Shown piece after piece: positions 32,600 through 42,929 of a stretch of 64,000 nt of DNA. Source of the DNA: Nipponacmea schrenckii (Eukaryota; Mollusca; Gastropoda; Lottiidae); the NCBI GenBank assembly GCA_030562195.1, contig JAUJPP010000012.1, positions 4,278,001 to 4,342,000 on the forward strand, written 5' to 3'. How positions within the stretch are numbered: position 1 is the stretch's first letter; each line of letters begins with the position of its first letter. The translations under genes and the position numbers were made by a program. The notes beneath the pieces were generated by a model, which searched no databases, was not told where the DNA came from, and saw only the letters and a program-made list of their open reading frames with translations.

Positions 32600-34600
32600 A
32601 GATTCTCATTACTTCCTCATTATCTGATAGAAATATAATGATGTGTAAATAAACCTACATGATTGTGTATCCCCTGAAATATATTTTTTAAGCCTTTCAC
32701 TCATGCTAATAGCATACCGGGTACTTCAGATTTCCAATTGAAAGGCAAACCAGGTAAAAGTGCTAAAAATGTAAATGTAATTTCAAATTGTTTCTCCTTT
32801 GCATATCTTAGCTCAATGCTTCGCAACCTTTTTTATGAGATTCTCCCCTTGGCGAAATGTGTCATAACTTTTACCCCCAACTTTTGGCAGTTTAGTGATT
32901 GAAGAGGGCAAGCTCAGCAGGCTTGAAGCCTCTGGAGGAGGGTGTAGGAAGTGTTCTCCTCATAGGGAAATTTTCTGGGAAACCATTTTCTTACATGGGG
33001 CTGCCCCTTATCTCAGATAAGCTTGATCTGAAAACACAAAACGAAATCACAAATACATGATTTATCACCAACAACACATTTATCTCTCTCAATGCTTACA
33101 GTTCCAAGTATATTCCCTATTTTTCAGTCATTCCAGACATTTCCCCTCCCTTCTAAATTCACCCCCAAAAAACCTTACCTTTCAAATTCCCCTCCCCTCC
33201 AAAGACTTTTCAATTCCCCTCAGTCTTAGCTGCTTGGACCAATTAGAAGATAAACACTTTCTGTTTTAGATTTAGAGGGGGTTTATTCGATATTTAACCA
33301 TGCTTGAACCATTAGATCCCGAGACCGCTTGCGGTCGAGGGTCTCTAATGGTATATTCAAGCATGGTTAAATATCGAATAAACCCCCTCTAAATCTAAAA
33401 CAGAAAGTCGTTTATCGGAATTGTACCACAAATTGTGATGATTTTGTTCCCGGACTCTTTTTTTTATGGATAATTTAGACATGGGTTATTCGGTTTTTAT
33501 GACGTTAGGTGCAGTATGACGCACATAACAACAAACTGCACGTGCGCTATCGAATGAAAAAGACGACATCCTTTTTATCATTAAACATTAACAAGATTTG
33601 TAACTAGTTCGCTGAAATTAATACGCCAAATTGCAAAGACATGATGTCAAATTGCTATTAAACCCCATGTATTTCGACCAATCAGAACTCAGAATTTTTG
33701 TTATTTGTGGTACAATATACATTGAGCTTTGAACTATTCTCTCATTGTTATATGTGTAATAACAATGCACACTCTCATTCCAAAGAGTAGAGATGTTGAT
33801 ATACGAAGTTACAAATTCTTTTCCATTATATGTAATAAACACCCTTGAGTGGAAAGACTTAGTGGGGATATATCCATTGCGTATAAAGCAAATTTAAATG
33901 CTGGAAGGTCTTTACAACCTAGATCGTAAAACTGGAAATCGATTTAATGGACCAAGTTGGATAACATTTTTGGGGGGTTCTGTATATATATCACCTTAAG
34001 GTTTACTACTCTTTGACAACTGCTTTATGCATAAGTAGTGATATAATCTTAAATGGCAGCATCAGCATTAAACAACTGTATTTTATTACATTTTATAAAG
34101 TTTCATCAAAATCCACCAAGAAACCAGCTCCATTGTGTAAATAAATAATTAAAAATCAAGGGCAATAACTCATTGAATAATTTCCATTGGTCTGATTTTC
34201 AATAGGGTTCATACTTGGGCCTTTGGTTATAACAAATACTCACAGTTATGATATCATAAAGCTAATGACATCAAAGGTCTTTCATAACTATAACAAATTG
34301 TCAGCTCTGGAGAAAAAAGTAGGCTACATAGTATAGACGGGTTTTTTCAGTTGTCGCCCCTAGTTATTTGCCACTTAGAGGGTGAGGTGGTGAACTTCAC
34401 ACATCATTTCCTACCACTGGTTGATTTTTCGCCTATTATGGGTACAGCCGTTGATTGCACAAGATGTTCCTCCACCTTTCGAGTATTTTCTTTTATTCAT
34501 TCTATTTCACTTTGAGCGTTGAATGATGAAAATTTGATGTAAACAAAAAAATATTCCGCCTTGACGCCATTAACTAATACGTGAAACGGGAACGAGGCTA
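32600..34600. other. Intergenic stretch between PIN1 and the promoter-like cluster
   Basis: No conserved coding segment was found. The strongest structure is the hairpin at 33249-33416. A short inverse pair, attgtaccacaaat (about 33421) and atttgtggtacaat (about 33704), lies just after it. Confidence 0.45.
33249..33416. repeat. Near-perfect long hairpin (168 bp)
   Basis: The left arm runs from gataaacactttctgtttta through agagggggtttattcgat to ccatgcttga. The right arm is its inverse from tcaagcatgg to cagaaagtcgtttatc, with almost no mismatches over about 60 bp. The remaining central part (accattaga...tctaatggt) is itself inverse, so nearly the whole segment can fold, with a tiny loop near 33332. 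No terminal target duplication was identified. Confidence 0.88.
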
Positions 34601-34632
34601 GGCAAATTTCACGCTCGTAATGGCGGATATGT

Positions 34633-34775
34633 CACGTGATACACCAATGACAGCGCCCATGGTTTTGGCGGGAAATATGAATGGACTCGCCTATATAATA
34701 GTCAATAAGTTTAAAGTGGAGGTGTGAAATATAAAATTAGTTGGAAAAGTTTGTCGGTATTGCATGCATGTAAGT
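34633..34775 (+). promoter_or_regulatory. Promoter-like cluster with possible non-coding first exon
   Basis: Within 70 bp there are an E-box CACGTG (34633-34638), CCAAT (34644-34648), a perfect E2F-type site TTTTGGCGGGAAA (34663-34675) and a TATA box TATATAA (34692-34698). About 70 bp beyond the TATA box is a strong donor GTAAGT (34770-34775). No conserved ORF follows before the gypsy element at 37.2 kb. It may drive an untranslated first exon of DRC1 (8 kb downstream), an unannotated transcript, or be relic promoter DNA. Confidence 0.4.
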
Positions 34776-34949
34776 CATTTCTGCATCAGGCAAATTGGTA
34801 TTGAATCCAGCTATTCAAAATGATTCAGCCAAATCCAATTTGTTTTTGCCCCATGGCTCTTTTTCTGTAAAACAATCTAAGTTAAGGTTTGGCCTGAAAC
34901 ATTTAAATATGGAGTTACTTTAGGTGCTTTGTCTTTTTTCTTCAATTTT

Positions 34950-37066
34950 TATACGCCCACATGAAATGGGGGGCGTATATTGTCGTCACCCACATCCGTC
35001 CGTCCGTCCGTCCACAATTGCTCGTAAACACTCTACACGGTGTAATTCTTGACGGATTTAGATGAAACTTAATATGAGTGTTTATGATCACGCAAGGATG
35101 AACCCTATTGAAAATCAGCAAAATCGGAAAAAAATGAGTATGAGTTCGTGCCCTTGTTCTTGAATGGCTCGTAAACACTCTACAACGTGCAATTCTTGAC
35201 CGATTTTGATGAAACTTGGTGTGAGAGTATGTTATAACTCAAGGATAAACCCTATCGAAAATCAGCGAAATCGAAAAACATTTAGTATGAGTTATTGCTC
35301 TTGTTCTTGAAAACGCGTTCAATTTTAGCTTGGAAACATTCTTGAGAGAACAATTTTTAATGGATTTTAATGAAACTTGACCTGAGTATTTGTTATCACC
35401 CAAGGATGAAGCCTATTGAAAACCAGTCAAATCGAAAAAAAATTAATATCAGTTATTGCCCTTGTTTTTGAAAACGCGTTCAATTTTTAGCTTGTAAACA
35501 CTCTACAAAGCACAGTTATTGACCGATATTGACGAAACTTGCTGAAATTGTTTAGTATCACCCAAGAATGAACCCTTTTGAAAATAGCACATATCGAAAT
35601 ATATTTAATAGGAATTATTGCCTTTGTTCTATAAAATGTGTTGGATTTTTGCCTTGTAAACACTCTACAAGTCACAAATCTTGAGCGATTTTGACATAAC
35701 TTGGCATGAGTATTTGTAATCACCTAAGGATGAACCCTATTGAAATTCAGTTAAATCGAAAAATATTTAGTATCAGTTATTGCCCTTGTGTTTGAAAACG
35801 CGTTCAATTTTAGCTTGTAAGCACTCTAGAAAGAACAATTCTTAATGGATTTTGATAAAACTTGGCTTTAGTATTTGTTTTTACCCAAGGATGAACCTTA
35901 TTGAAAATCAAATAAATCGAAATATATTTAGTGTCAGTTATTGCCCTTGTGTTTGAAAACAGGTTTAACTTTTTAATAAATACTCTAGAAGGTACAATTC
36001 ATGACCAATGTTGACAAAACTCACTGAAATTGTTGGATATCGCAAGGGATGAGCCTAATTGAAAATTAAAATTATCAAAATATATCTAATATGAATTATT
36101 GCCCTTGTTCTTTTAAACGCGTTCGATTTTTGTCTCGTAAACACTCTACATGGCACAATTCTTGATGGATTTCGATGAAACTCAAGGATGAACCCTATTG
36201 AAAAGCGAAATCGAAATTTTTTTTAGTATGAGTTACTGCCCTTGTTCTTGAAAACGCATTCAATTTTAGCTTGTAAACACTCTAGAAAGAACTATTCTTA
36301 ATGGATTTTGATTAACTTTGGCTTGAGTATTTGTTTTTACCCAAGGATGAACCCTATTATAAATCAAATAAATAGAAATATATTTAGTGTCAGTTATAGC
36401 CCTTGTTCTTGAAAACGCGTTCAATTTTAGCTTGTAAACACTCTAGAAAGAACAATTTTTAATGGATTTTGATGTAACTTGGCTGGAGTATTTGTTGTCT
36501 CCCAAGGATGAACTCTATTGAAAATCGAAAAATATTTAGTACAAGTTATTGCCCTTGTTTTTGAAAACGCGTTCAATTTAACTCGTAAACACTCTAGAAA
36601 GAACAATTTTGAATGGATTTTGATGAAGCTTGGCTTTAGTATTTGTTTTCTCACAAGGATAAACCCTATTGAAAATCAGATAAATCGAAAAATATTAAGT
36701 GTCAGTTATTGGGCCTGTTTTCAAAATCGCTTTCAACTTTTGGCTTGTGAACGCTCTAAACATTCATTTTTGACAAAACTCGCTGAAATTGTTTAATATC
36801 AACCAAGAATGAGGCTTATTAAGAATTAAAATATCAAAATATTATTAAGGGTGAACCCTATTGCAAATCATAAAAATACCGAAAAATATTTAATGAGTTG
36901 AGTTAGGTACAATTCTTGACAGTTTTTAATGAAACTAGAGACCCTAGAAAAAAATATATGGTGGAAGGTTGAATATTTCATTCCACTTTTGTAACCTTAC
37001 TGAAAAGTTTTTATTTGAAATAAATGCTGCCAGTGGGCGTATATTACCTTGCCTGGCAAGCTATCT
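34950..37066 (+). mobile_element. Helitron-like type-2 element, forward copy
   Basis: Complete: head TATACGCCCACATGAAATGG at 34950, (TCCG)n at about 34996, about twelve ~160-bp core units, then gctgccagtgggcgtatatt and the CTTGCCTGGCAAG hairpin with CTATCTT at the end. It is nearly identical, in opposite orientation, to 28853-30910. No protein-coding capacity beyond repeat-derived frames. Confidence 0.72.
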
Positions 37067-37198
37067 TATATTTATTCAGTCTTACTGTAGGCCTATGTCT
37101 CACATATTTAATTCAGAACAAGTAAACAATAAATGATAAAATTTGATGTACAATTAACCTGATGAGTCCTTGATGGAAAATACCGTCTTTAGGCTACT

Positions 37199-37381
37199 TG
37201 TAAGTGAAGTGATGCGTTTATAGATCTTATGTTTATTATAAATCATAAAGCATGTTTGATGGCTGCTTAGCCTCTTACATCAATGATAAAATATAAAGGT
37301 CAAGGTCAACAGAGGTAAGTATTAAAGTAGGTCAAGTCCCTTACATCATTGACAATCAACCTATAACATAATACTGTAACA
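37199..37381 (-). repeat. gypsy-2 3' LTR (183 bp)
   Basis: Minus-strand TGTTACAGTATTATG to CACTTCACTTACA. It shares nearly all of the 116-bp 5' LTR but has about 70 extra bases (37283-37366 region, aggtcaaggtcaacagaggt onward). Confidence 0.85.
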
Positions 37382-37530
37382 TCTCTTTTCTTTTAGAAAG
37401 AAAAGAAGTTCATATTAATTAAACAGAAATAAAACAGAACAAAAATAAGAATTGAAGACAACAAATTAAAATCATAATTTTTGGAATTTAGCATTTTAAC
37501 ACAATGTCTTTTGTATTGTCTTATTGAAAA

Positions 37531-40500
37531 CTATTCAGTGTAACGAAGTGGAGGTTTGATCACTCTTCCAGTTCTTGTTGTTAAAATTGGAGGGTTGATA
37601 TTAGGTGCGGGTTCTGAAGTTTGATGAGACTGTGATGGGTTAGAAGTAGTAACAGGAACTGATGAGTTGTTGCTCTCTGGTTTTTCGAACTGGGGTTGTG
37701 TGAAGTTGTTATCAGGGTTGGCACTTTCAGGAACATTGTCTTCAACCTCAGAGCTATTATCATCTACAACGTTTTCATTGGATTTGCGAAGGTGATTCCT
37801 GTTTCGACGAAGTACATTTCCAGTTGAAGATTTTACCAAATACGATCTGATGCCAACTTTTTCTTGGACTATACCCTGGTTCCAGGTACTACCAGATGTT
37901 GGAAAAATTCTCTTTTTAATGGTGAAAGTGAATGAGTTGATCTATTGTAATATTTAGCTTGTTTACGTTGATGGAAGTCAAGTTTATGTCGAACATCAGT
38001 AATGACTGGATCTAAGAGTTTGGAATTGGTTAGGAGGAGTGATGGTGTTCGTCTGTTAAAAAATATCTGGTTAGGACTTTTGTCTGTAGCTTGATTAGGA
38101 GTGTTTCTGTGATTAAGAAGAGCCAGATGCGGATCAGAGCCAGAATGGGCAGCCTTCTTAAGTATTCTCTTGGCAGTTTTGACGGCACTCTCAGCTTTTC
38201 CATTCGATTGGGCATATCCTGGGCTAGAGGTGTTATGGTTGAAATCCCATTCAGCTGCAAACTTCTTAAACTGATCTGATGAGAATTGGGGTCCATTGTC
38301 TGTAAACAAAGTTTCTGGTATACCATATCGAGAAAAATGAACTTTAAGTTTACTTATTACTGCAGTTGAGAGAGTGGACGGGAGCTTGTCGATTTCAAAG
38401 TAGTTGCTGAAGTAATCAACTATTATCAGGTAGTTATTTTCTAAACAAGTAAACAGGTCAACGCCTATCTTTGCCCAAGGGCGTGGTGGTATTTCATGTG
38501 AGATCAATTCTTCCTTCGGCTGATGTGTCTCATATGTCCGACAAGTCTCACATCTTGAAATATAGTCTTTGATGTTTGCTGACATTCCTGGCCAGTATAT
38601 TATTTCTCTTGCTCGTTTCAAACAGCCTTCTACACCATGATGGGTATGTAAGATTGAAAGTATTTCTTGTCTAAGTGATTTTGGTATAATACATCTGTTG
38701 CCACGAAAGATAATACCTTTATGAATGGATAATTCATCTCGGATATCAAAATATGGTTTAACTGCTGCAGTTACTTCATGTTTAGTGGCAGGAAAGCCTT
38801 TCAGAATAACTTTTCTAAGAGCAGCCAAGTTCTCATCTTCATTTGTCGCAGCCTTGATTTCATCTTGACGCCTTTTAGATACTGCCAGATAATCTGTTGG
38901 ATTCATTTTCTCAATCTCTTTTTCGACTAAAGATCGAACTATTAATACATCGTCTACAACCGAGGTACCATCATTGTTTTTCAAATAAGCTCTTGATAAA
39001 GTATCGGCAAGAAACATTTCTGTGCCTTTCTTGTAGACAATCTCATAATCATATTTCTGTAATCTTATCAACATTCTCTGTAACCTTTTGGGTGCTGATA
39101 ATAATGGCTTATTTTGGATGATCTGAAGGGGTTTGTGATCACTCTAAACAATCAATTTTCTACCATATGTGTATTGGTGAAACTTTTCACAACCATATAC
39201 CACAGCAAGGAGCTCTTTCTCTATTTGAGCATAATTTCTTTCTGTTGCTGTCAATGATCTACTACCATATGCAACTGGCTGACCTTCTTGCATCAGTGTT
39301 GCACCTAATCCGGTTTCCGATGCATCACACTGTAGGACAGTTGGTTTTGTTGAATCAAAGAACCGTAACACTGGAGCTTGTGTCAGGGCTGTTTTAATGT
39401 TTGTAAAAGCTTCTTCTTGTTCATGTGTCCACTGGAAGGCATTATCCTTATGTATAAGTTGACGAATTGGCTCACACATGGCACTTAGGTTGTCAAAGAA
39501 TTTGGCTAGATAATTTACTGTTCCTATCAATCGTTGAACAGCTTTTACATCAGTTGGACGTTTCATATTGATTATAGCTTCTATTTTTAACGGGTCAGGC
39601 TTCAGTCCATTTGAAGTAAGTAAATGACCCACATACTGACCTTCTTGAAGTCTTAATCTAAGTTTATCTTTGTTCAATTTTACACCTATATCTCTACATT
39701 TGTTCAATAGTGTCACCAATTTAGCATCATGGTCAATGGTAGCTTCTTCTATAGTATTACCCTTTCCATATATCAGTATGTCATCAACTATAGGTTTGAC
39801 TCCAGGCAAATTGTTGATATGTTGATCTAATATTTGCTGGAAGTATTCTGGTGCCGTAGAGATACCAAAAGGCATTCGTAACCATCTGAATCGCCCAAAG
39901 GGAGTTTCAAAAGCTGTTAGCATGCTTGATTCTTCATCTAACTTCACATTCCAGAAACCATTTTTCATATCAACCATTGTAAAGACTTTGGCATTCGCCA
40001 GATCAGGAAGAAGGTCTTCTATAACTGGCAATGGGTAATGGCTTCTCTTCAAAGCTTCATTTAGAGGCTTAGGATCAATACAAATTCGCAATTTACCACT
40101 TGGTTTCTTGACCAGAACTAATGAGGATATCCAATCAGTGGGAGTTTCTACTCTCTTTATCACTGACATCTTCTCTAAGCGTTCAAGCTCTTCTTTCAAC
40201 TTTGGTTTGACTGCAAGGGCTACCCTTCGAAGTGGTTGTTTAGAAGGTACAATAGATTTATCAACTTCCAGATGTAATTCACCAGGAAAGGTTCCTACTT
40301 CACTGTTAAACAAATCTGCATACTCCTTCAGTATCTGTTTTTTTGTCAGGCAAGTATCTTGAGATAACTGTAAAATGTTACCTTCTTGAAAAACAACAAG
40401 TTCCATTTCAACTATGGCTTGGAAACCAAGGATTGGTCTGGCGCCTTCTACTATAGAAAATTCTTGCAGATAAGTTCTGTTATTCTTTTGATTCAGGACA

Positions 40501-41657
40501 ATTAACTTGCATTTGCTTTTCACTTTCATAATTGTATCATTAAACATTTTCAGCTTCTGGTTGCATGGAATCAATATGGTTTCTTTAGGTACATATTCAG
40601 GGCTTAGACAATTACATGTTGCTCCAGAATCAAGTTGGAAATCTATAAGGATGTCTCCAATTTTCATTTTAGCAAGTATTTTGTTATGTCCAATCTCTTG
40701 AATATTATCAATAGTGAGTAATTCATCATAATCGTCTGAATCTGTACTCTGGTCATGGTTATTCATGGTGATCGCATTAACTTTATTTCTGTGTTCTCGA
40801 TTCTGTTTACTTTTCTGAAATGATGAAGGTCGACTAAGACATTTCTTTGAAAAATGATTAGGTCCACCACAATTCAGGCATTTCACTCCATAAGCAGGAC
40901 ATTTCCTTGGAGGATGTGAAGATCCAAAATATGAACAATCATTTACTGTTTGTTCCTTGACATTTTGATCAGCATGTTGAGACTTCTTCCTAAAAGGTTT
41001 CTTAGATACATAGTTTATCTGATTTTCGCTACTCATTTTCTTGATCTGAGATGCAGCAGTTTCGGCAGAACGACACATGTCAATACACCGCTTTAACTTT
41101 AAATCAGATTCCAGCAAGAGACGTTTACGTACCGAATTTTCAGAAATTCCACACACTATTCTGTCTCTTATCATTTCATCTTGTAGATCCTTAAAGTCAC
41201 ATGTCTGGGCTAATTTTCTGAGAGCTGTGAGATATGTATCAAATCTCTCTCCAACTTCTTGATTTCTGGAGTACAACATAAATCTTTCATATATTATATT
41301 GACAGCTCCAATACAGAATTTCTCCATAACATCTAATATATTTGTCATACAATCGGCATCTTTATCAGCAGGAAATTGTAGGTTGTTGAATATTTCTAGG
41401 GCAGGTGGTCCAATACAGGTTATGAACGTGGCTTTACGGTATGCTTCAGGTTATTGATGCAATCTAGAAACAATTTCATATGAATCCCATATTTGTCTCC
41501 ATGTCTTCCATGACTGGGATAAATTATTTGGAGTAGTATCCAGGAATGGTGGTAAAGGAACATTCTTGTACAAACCAGACATGGTTTGATTCTGTTGAGC
41601 CGGGTTAGCCCCTTGAGCCAAATTAGCGTTTTCTCCCCTCTCAGTCATTTCTTTCAA
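37531..41657 (-). pseudogene. gag-pol: gypsy-2 gag-pol polyprotein, lightly damaged
   Basis: A gag-pol frame read from ATG 41657 on the minus strand. In order: Gag capsid-like region; two CCHC zinc knuckles near 40870-40940, the first with Phe in place of its second Cys and the second intact; protease with D-S-G in FQLDSGATC; reverse transcriptase with an IVDD box; RNase H with QCDASE; integrase with an HHCC zinc region and the D, D, E catalytic residues (GVDLF, TDNGPQF, GKAES). The C-terminus carries a GRVIKPP tail typical of gypsy integrases. Breaks: a TAA at about 41451-41453 within gag, a TAG at about 39144-39146 inside RNase H, and a frameshift near 37870-37915 in the integrase C-terminus. 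Confidence 0.92.
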
Positions 41658-41713
41658 ATCAACTAACCTTTATATTCAACCTTTTCTCTTTCCTTATTAA
41701 AAAAATTAGTTTT

Positions 41714-41732
41714 GGCTATACTTCTGACACCA
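41714..41732 (-). promoter_or_regulatory. gypsy-2 primer-binding site
   Basis: Minus-strand TGGTGTCAGAAGTATAGCC directly abuts the 5' LTR end. The leading TGG is complementary to the CCA tail of a tRNA primer; the exact tRNA was not determined. Confidence 0.75.
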
Positions 41733-41848
41733 TGTTTAAGTGAAGTGATGCGTTTATAGATCTTATGTTTATTATAAATCATAAAGTATGTTTGATGGCT
41801 GCTTAGCCTCTTACATCAATGATAAAATATAAACATAATACTGTAACA
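41733..41848 (-). repeat. gypsy-2 5' LTR (116 bp, internally deleted)
   Basis: Matches the 3' LTR at both ends with about one substitution (aagtatg versus aagcatg) but lacks the ~70-bp segment present there and ends TTAAACA instead of TTACA. Confidence 0.85.
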
Positions 41849-42436
41849 GTGCACATCCCCAAGTTTCTGTATTCTGGAAAATCAGATAAATTTTAGCTCA
41901 CAAGATGTCACTAATAGTTAGTGTTACTCTGCCAATATGATCTTACTCTTTTGCAATAATTTCTTCATTCTTTATAATGATAGGGCCTGGATTGTATCCT
42001 AAAGAACATTATTAAATATAGTAAAGAAGCCCTTCTACCAGCCATAAATAACCAGTTTGTTAATTTAGTTTTAGAATGAAATGTATACCCTGAAGTACAG
42101 TAGGCCTATGAGTAAACATTTCAGTTTTGTAATAAATGAAAGAATTTAATTCAGAACTTAATGTAAGCTATTGTAATTGTAGAGCAAATTGAAAGGAATT
42201 ATAGATGGGACTCCTTGGTGATTGGTGATAGGCTTTCTAACATTATAATAGCCTCTCTATCAAAAACTACGAATAATAAAATCAATGTCAAGTTTTGTTG
42301 GATTTATTTGACCTAATTTATGAATTTAATTGACACTTTATCGACATTCCCTCGTTTGACGTTTAACAAGAAATAATTGTGTGCGATACTGAATCACAGG
42401 GCTAAGATAACAGCTCTATTCAATATAATATAAAAA

Positions 42437-42700
42437 AATGAAATGAATGGAGTTTTACGTCCTACTCTTCTGCACCTTATGGGCCAATGAAGACGGGCAA
42501 CGCCATGCCAACTGTCGAGGGATCATTAACGTGCACAGCCTGTAGCACACGAGGCCTCGGTTTATTGTCCAATCCGAACGACTAGACGCTTTTTCCATGT
42601 CAGTCCCTCCGACCTGCATCACTGACAAGGGGAAACCGGGCTGAAAAATCCGAAAGTTCATCTCGACCTTTGCCGGGATTGAACTGAAATATCGATGTGT
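42437..42700 (-). mobile_element. SINE-like repeat with degenerate tRNA head
   Basis: On the minus strand it runs from a degenerate B-box-like segment (CAGTTCAATCCCGGC) through a conserved body (gacatggaaaaagcgtcta, tgcacgttaatgatccc) to aggacgtaaaactccattca. The same body occurs on the plus strand at 51722-51943, and its 3' part at 53215-53320 (plus) and 48157-48210 (minus). It lies about 230 bp upstream of DRC1. Confidence 0.65.
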
Positions 42701-42817
42701 TGAACGCTTGCAAAGACGTCAAATTTCAAATGTTATTAAAATTAAAAAGAAAAAAAATCGAGCCCCTGTGTAAAACGGTACTGACTTCCTGTCATGTGAC
42801 AAAATGGACGACATCGC

Positions 42818-42825
42818 ATAGCAAC
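42818..42825 (+). promoter_or_regulatory. RFX X-box half-site upstream of DRC1
   Basis: ATAGCAAC, 105 bp before the DRC1 ATG, matches the 3' half of the X-box bound by RFX factors at ciliary genes. The 5' half is poor. A nearby gtcatgtgac and cttcctg (ETS-like) are also present. Weak evidence, consistent with the gene's role. Confidence 0.3.
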
Positions 42826-42929
42826 TAAAAAACTAAAATCGATTTGTAAACAATTTTGGTTGGATTTTCTCTTAATAAACCCCGGAATCCCAGCAAACCC
42901 CTTCTCAATTTACAAAGTAAGACGAAAAA

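Larger units (their letters stand above)
37199..41848 (-). mobile_element. Nearly complete Ty3/gypsy retrotransposon (gypsy-2)
   Basis: Read on the minus strand: 5' LTR (41848-41733), a 19-nt primer-binding site directly adjoining it (41732-41714), one long gag-pol frame, a purine-rich tract just before the 3' LTR (about 37382-37412), and the 3' LTR (37381-37199). LTRs begin TGTTACAG and end in ACA. The two LTRs differ by a ~70-bp indel and the flanks (ctact and gtgca) are not duplicated, so the ends have been altered or recombined since insertion. Coding region has two clear nonsense codons and one frameshift, so it is younger than gypsy-1 but dead. Confidence 0.9.

Noticed and set aside
32880..33000. 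Open stretch around gaagagggcaagctcagcagg
   Set aside because: No conserved motif, splice partners or homology that I can recognise.
37161..37190. Hammerhead-ribozyme-like string (ctgatgagtcc ... ggaaaataccgtc)
   Set aside because: The CTGATGA core is present, but stem II is only three pairs, the conserved GAAA does not fall outside a proper stem, and the flanks cannot form stem I.
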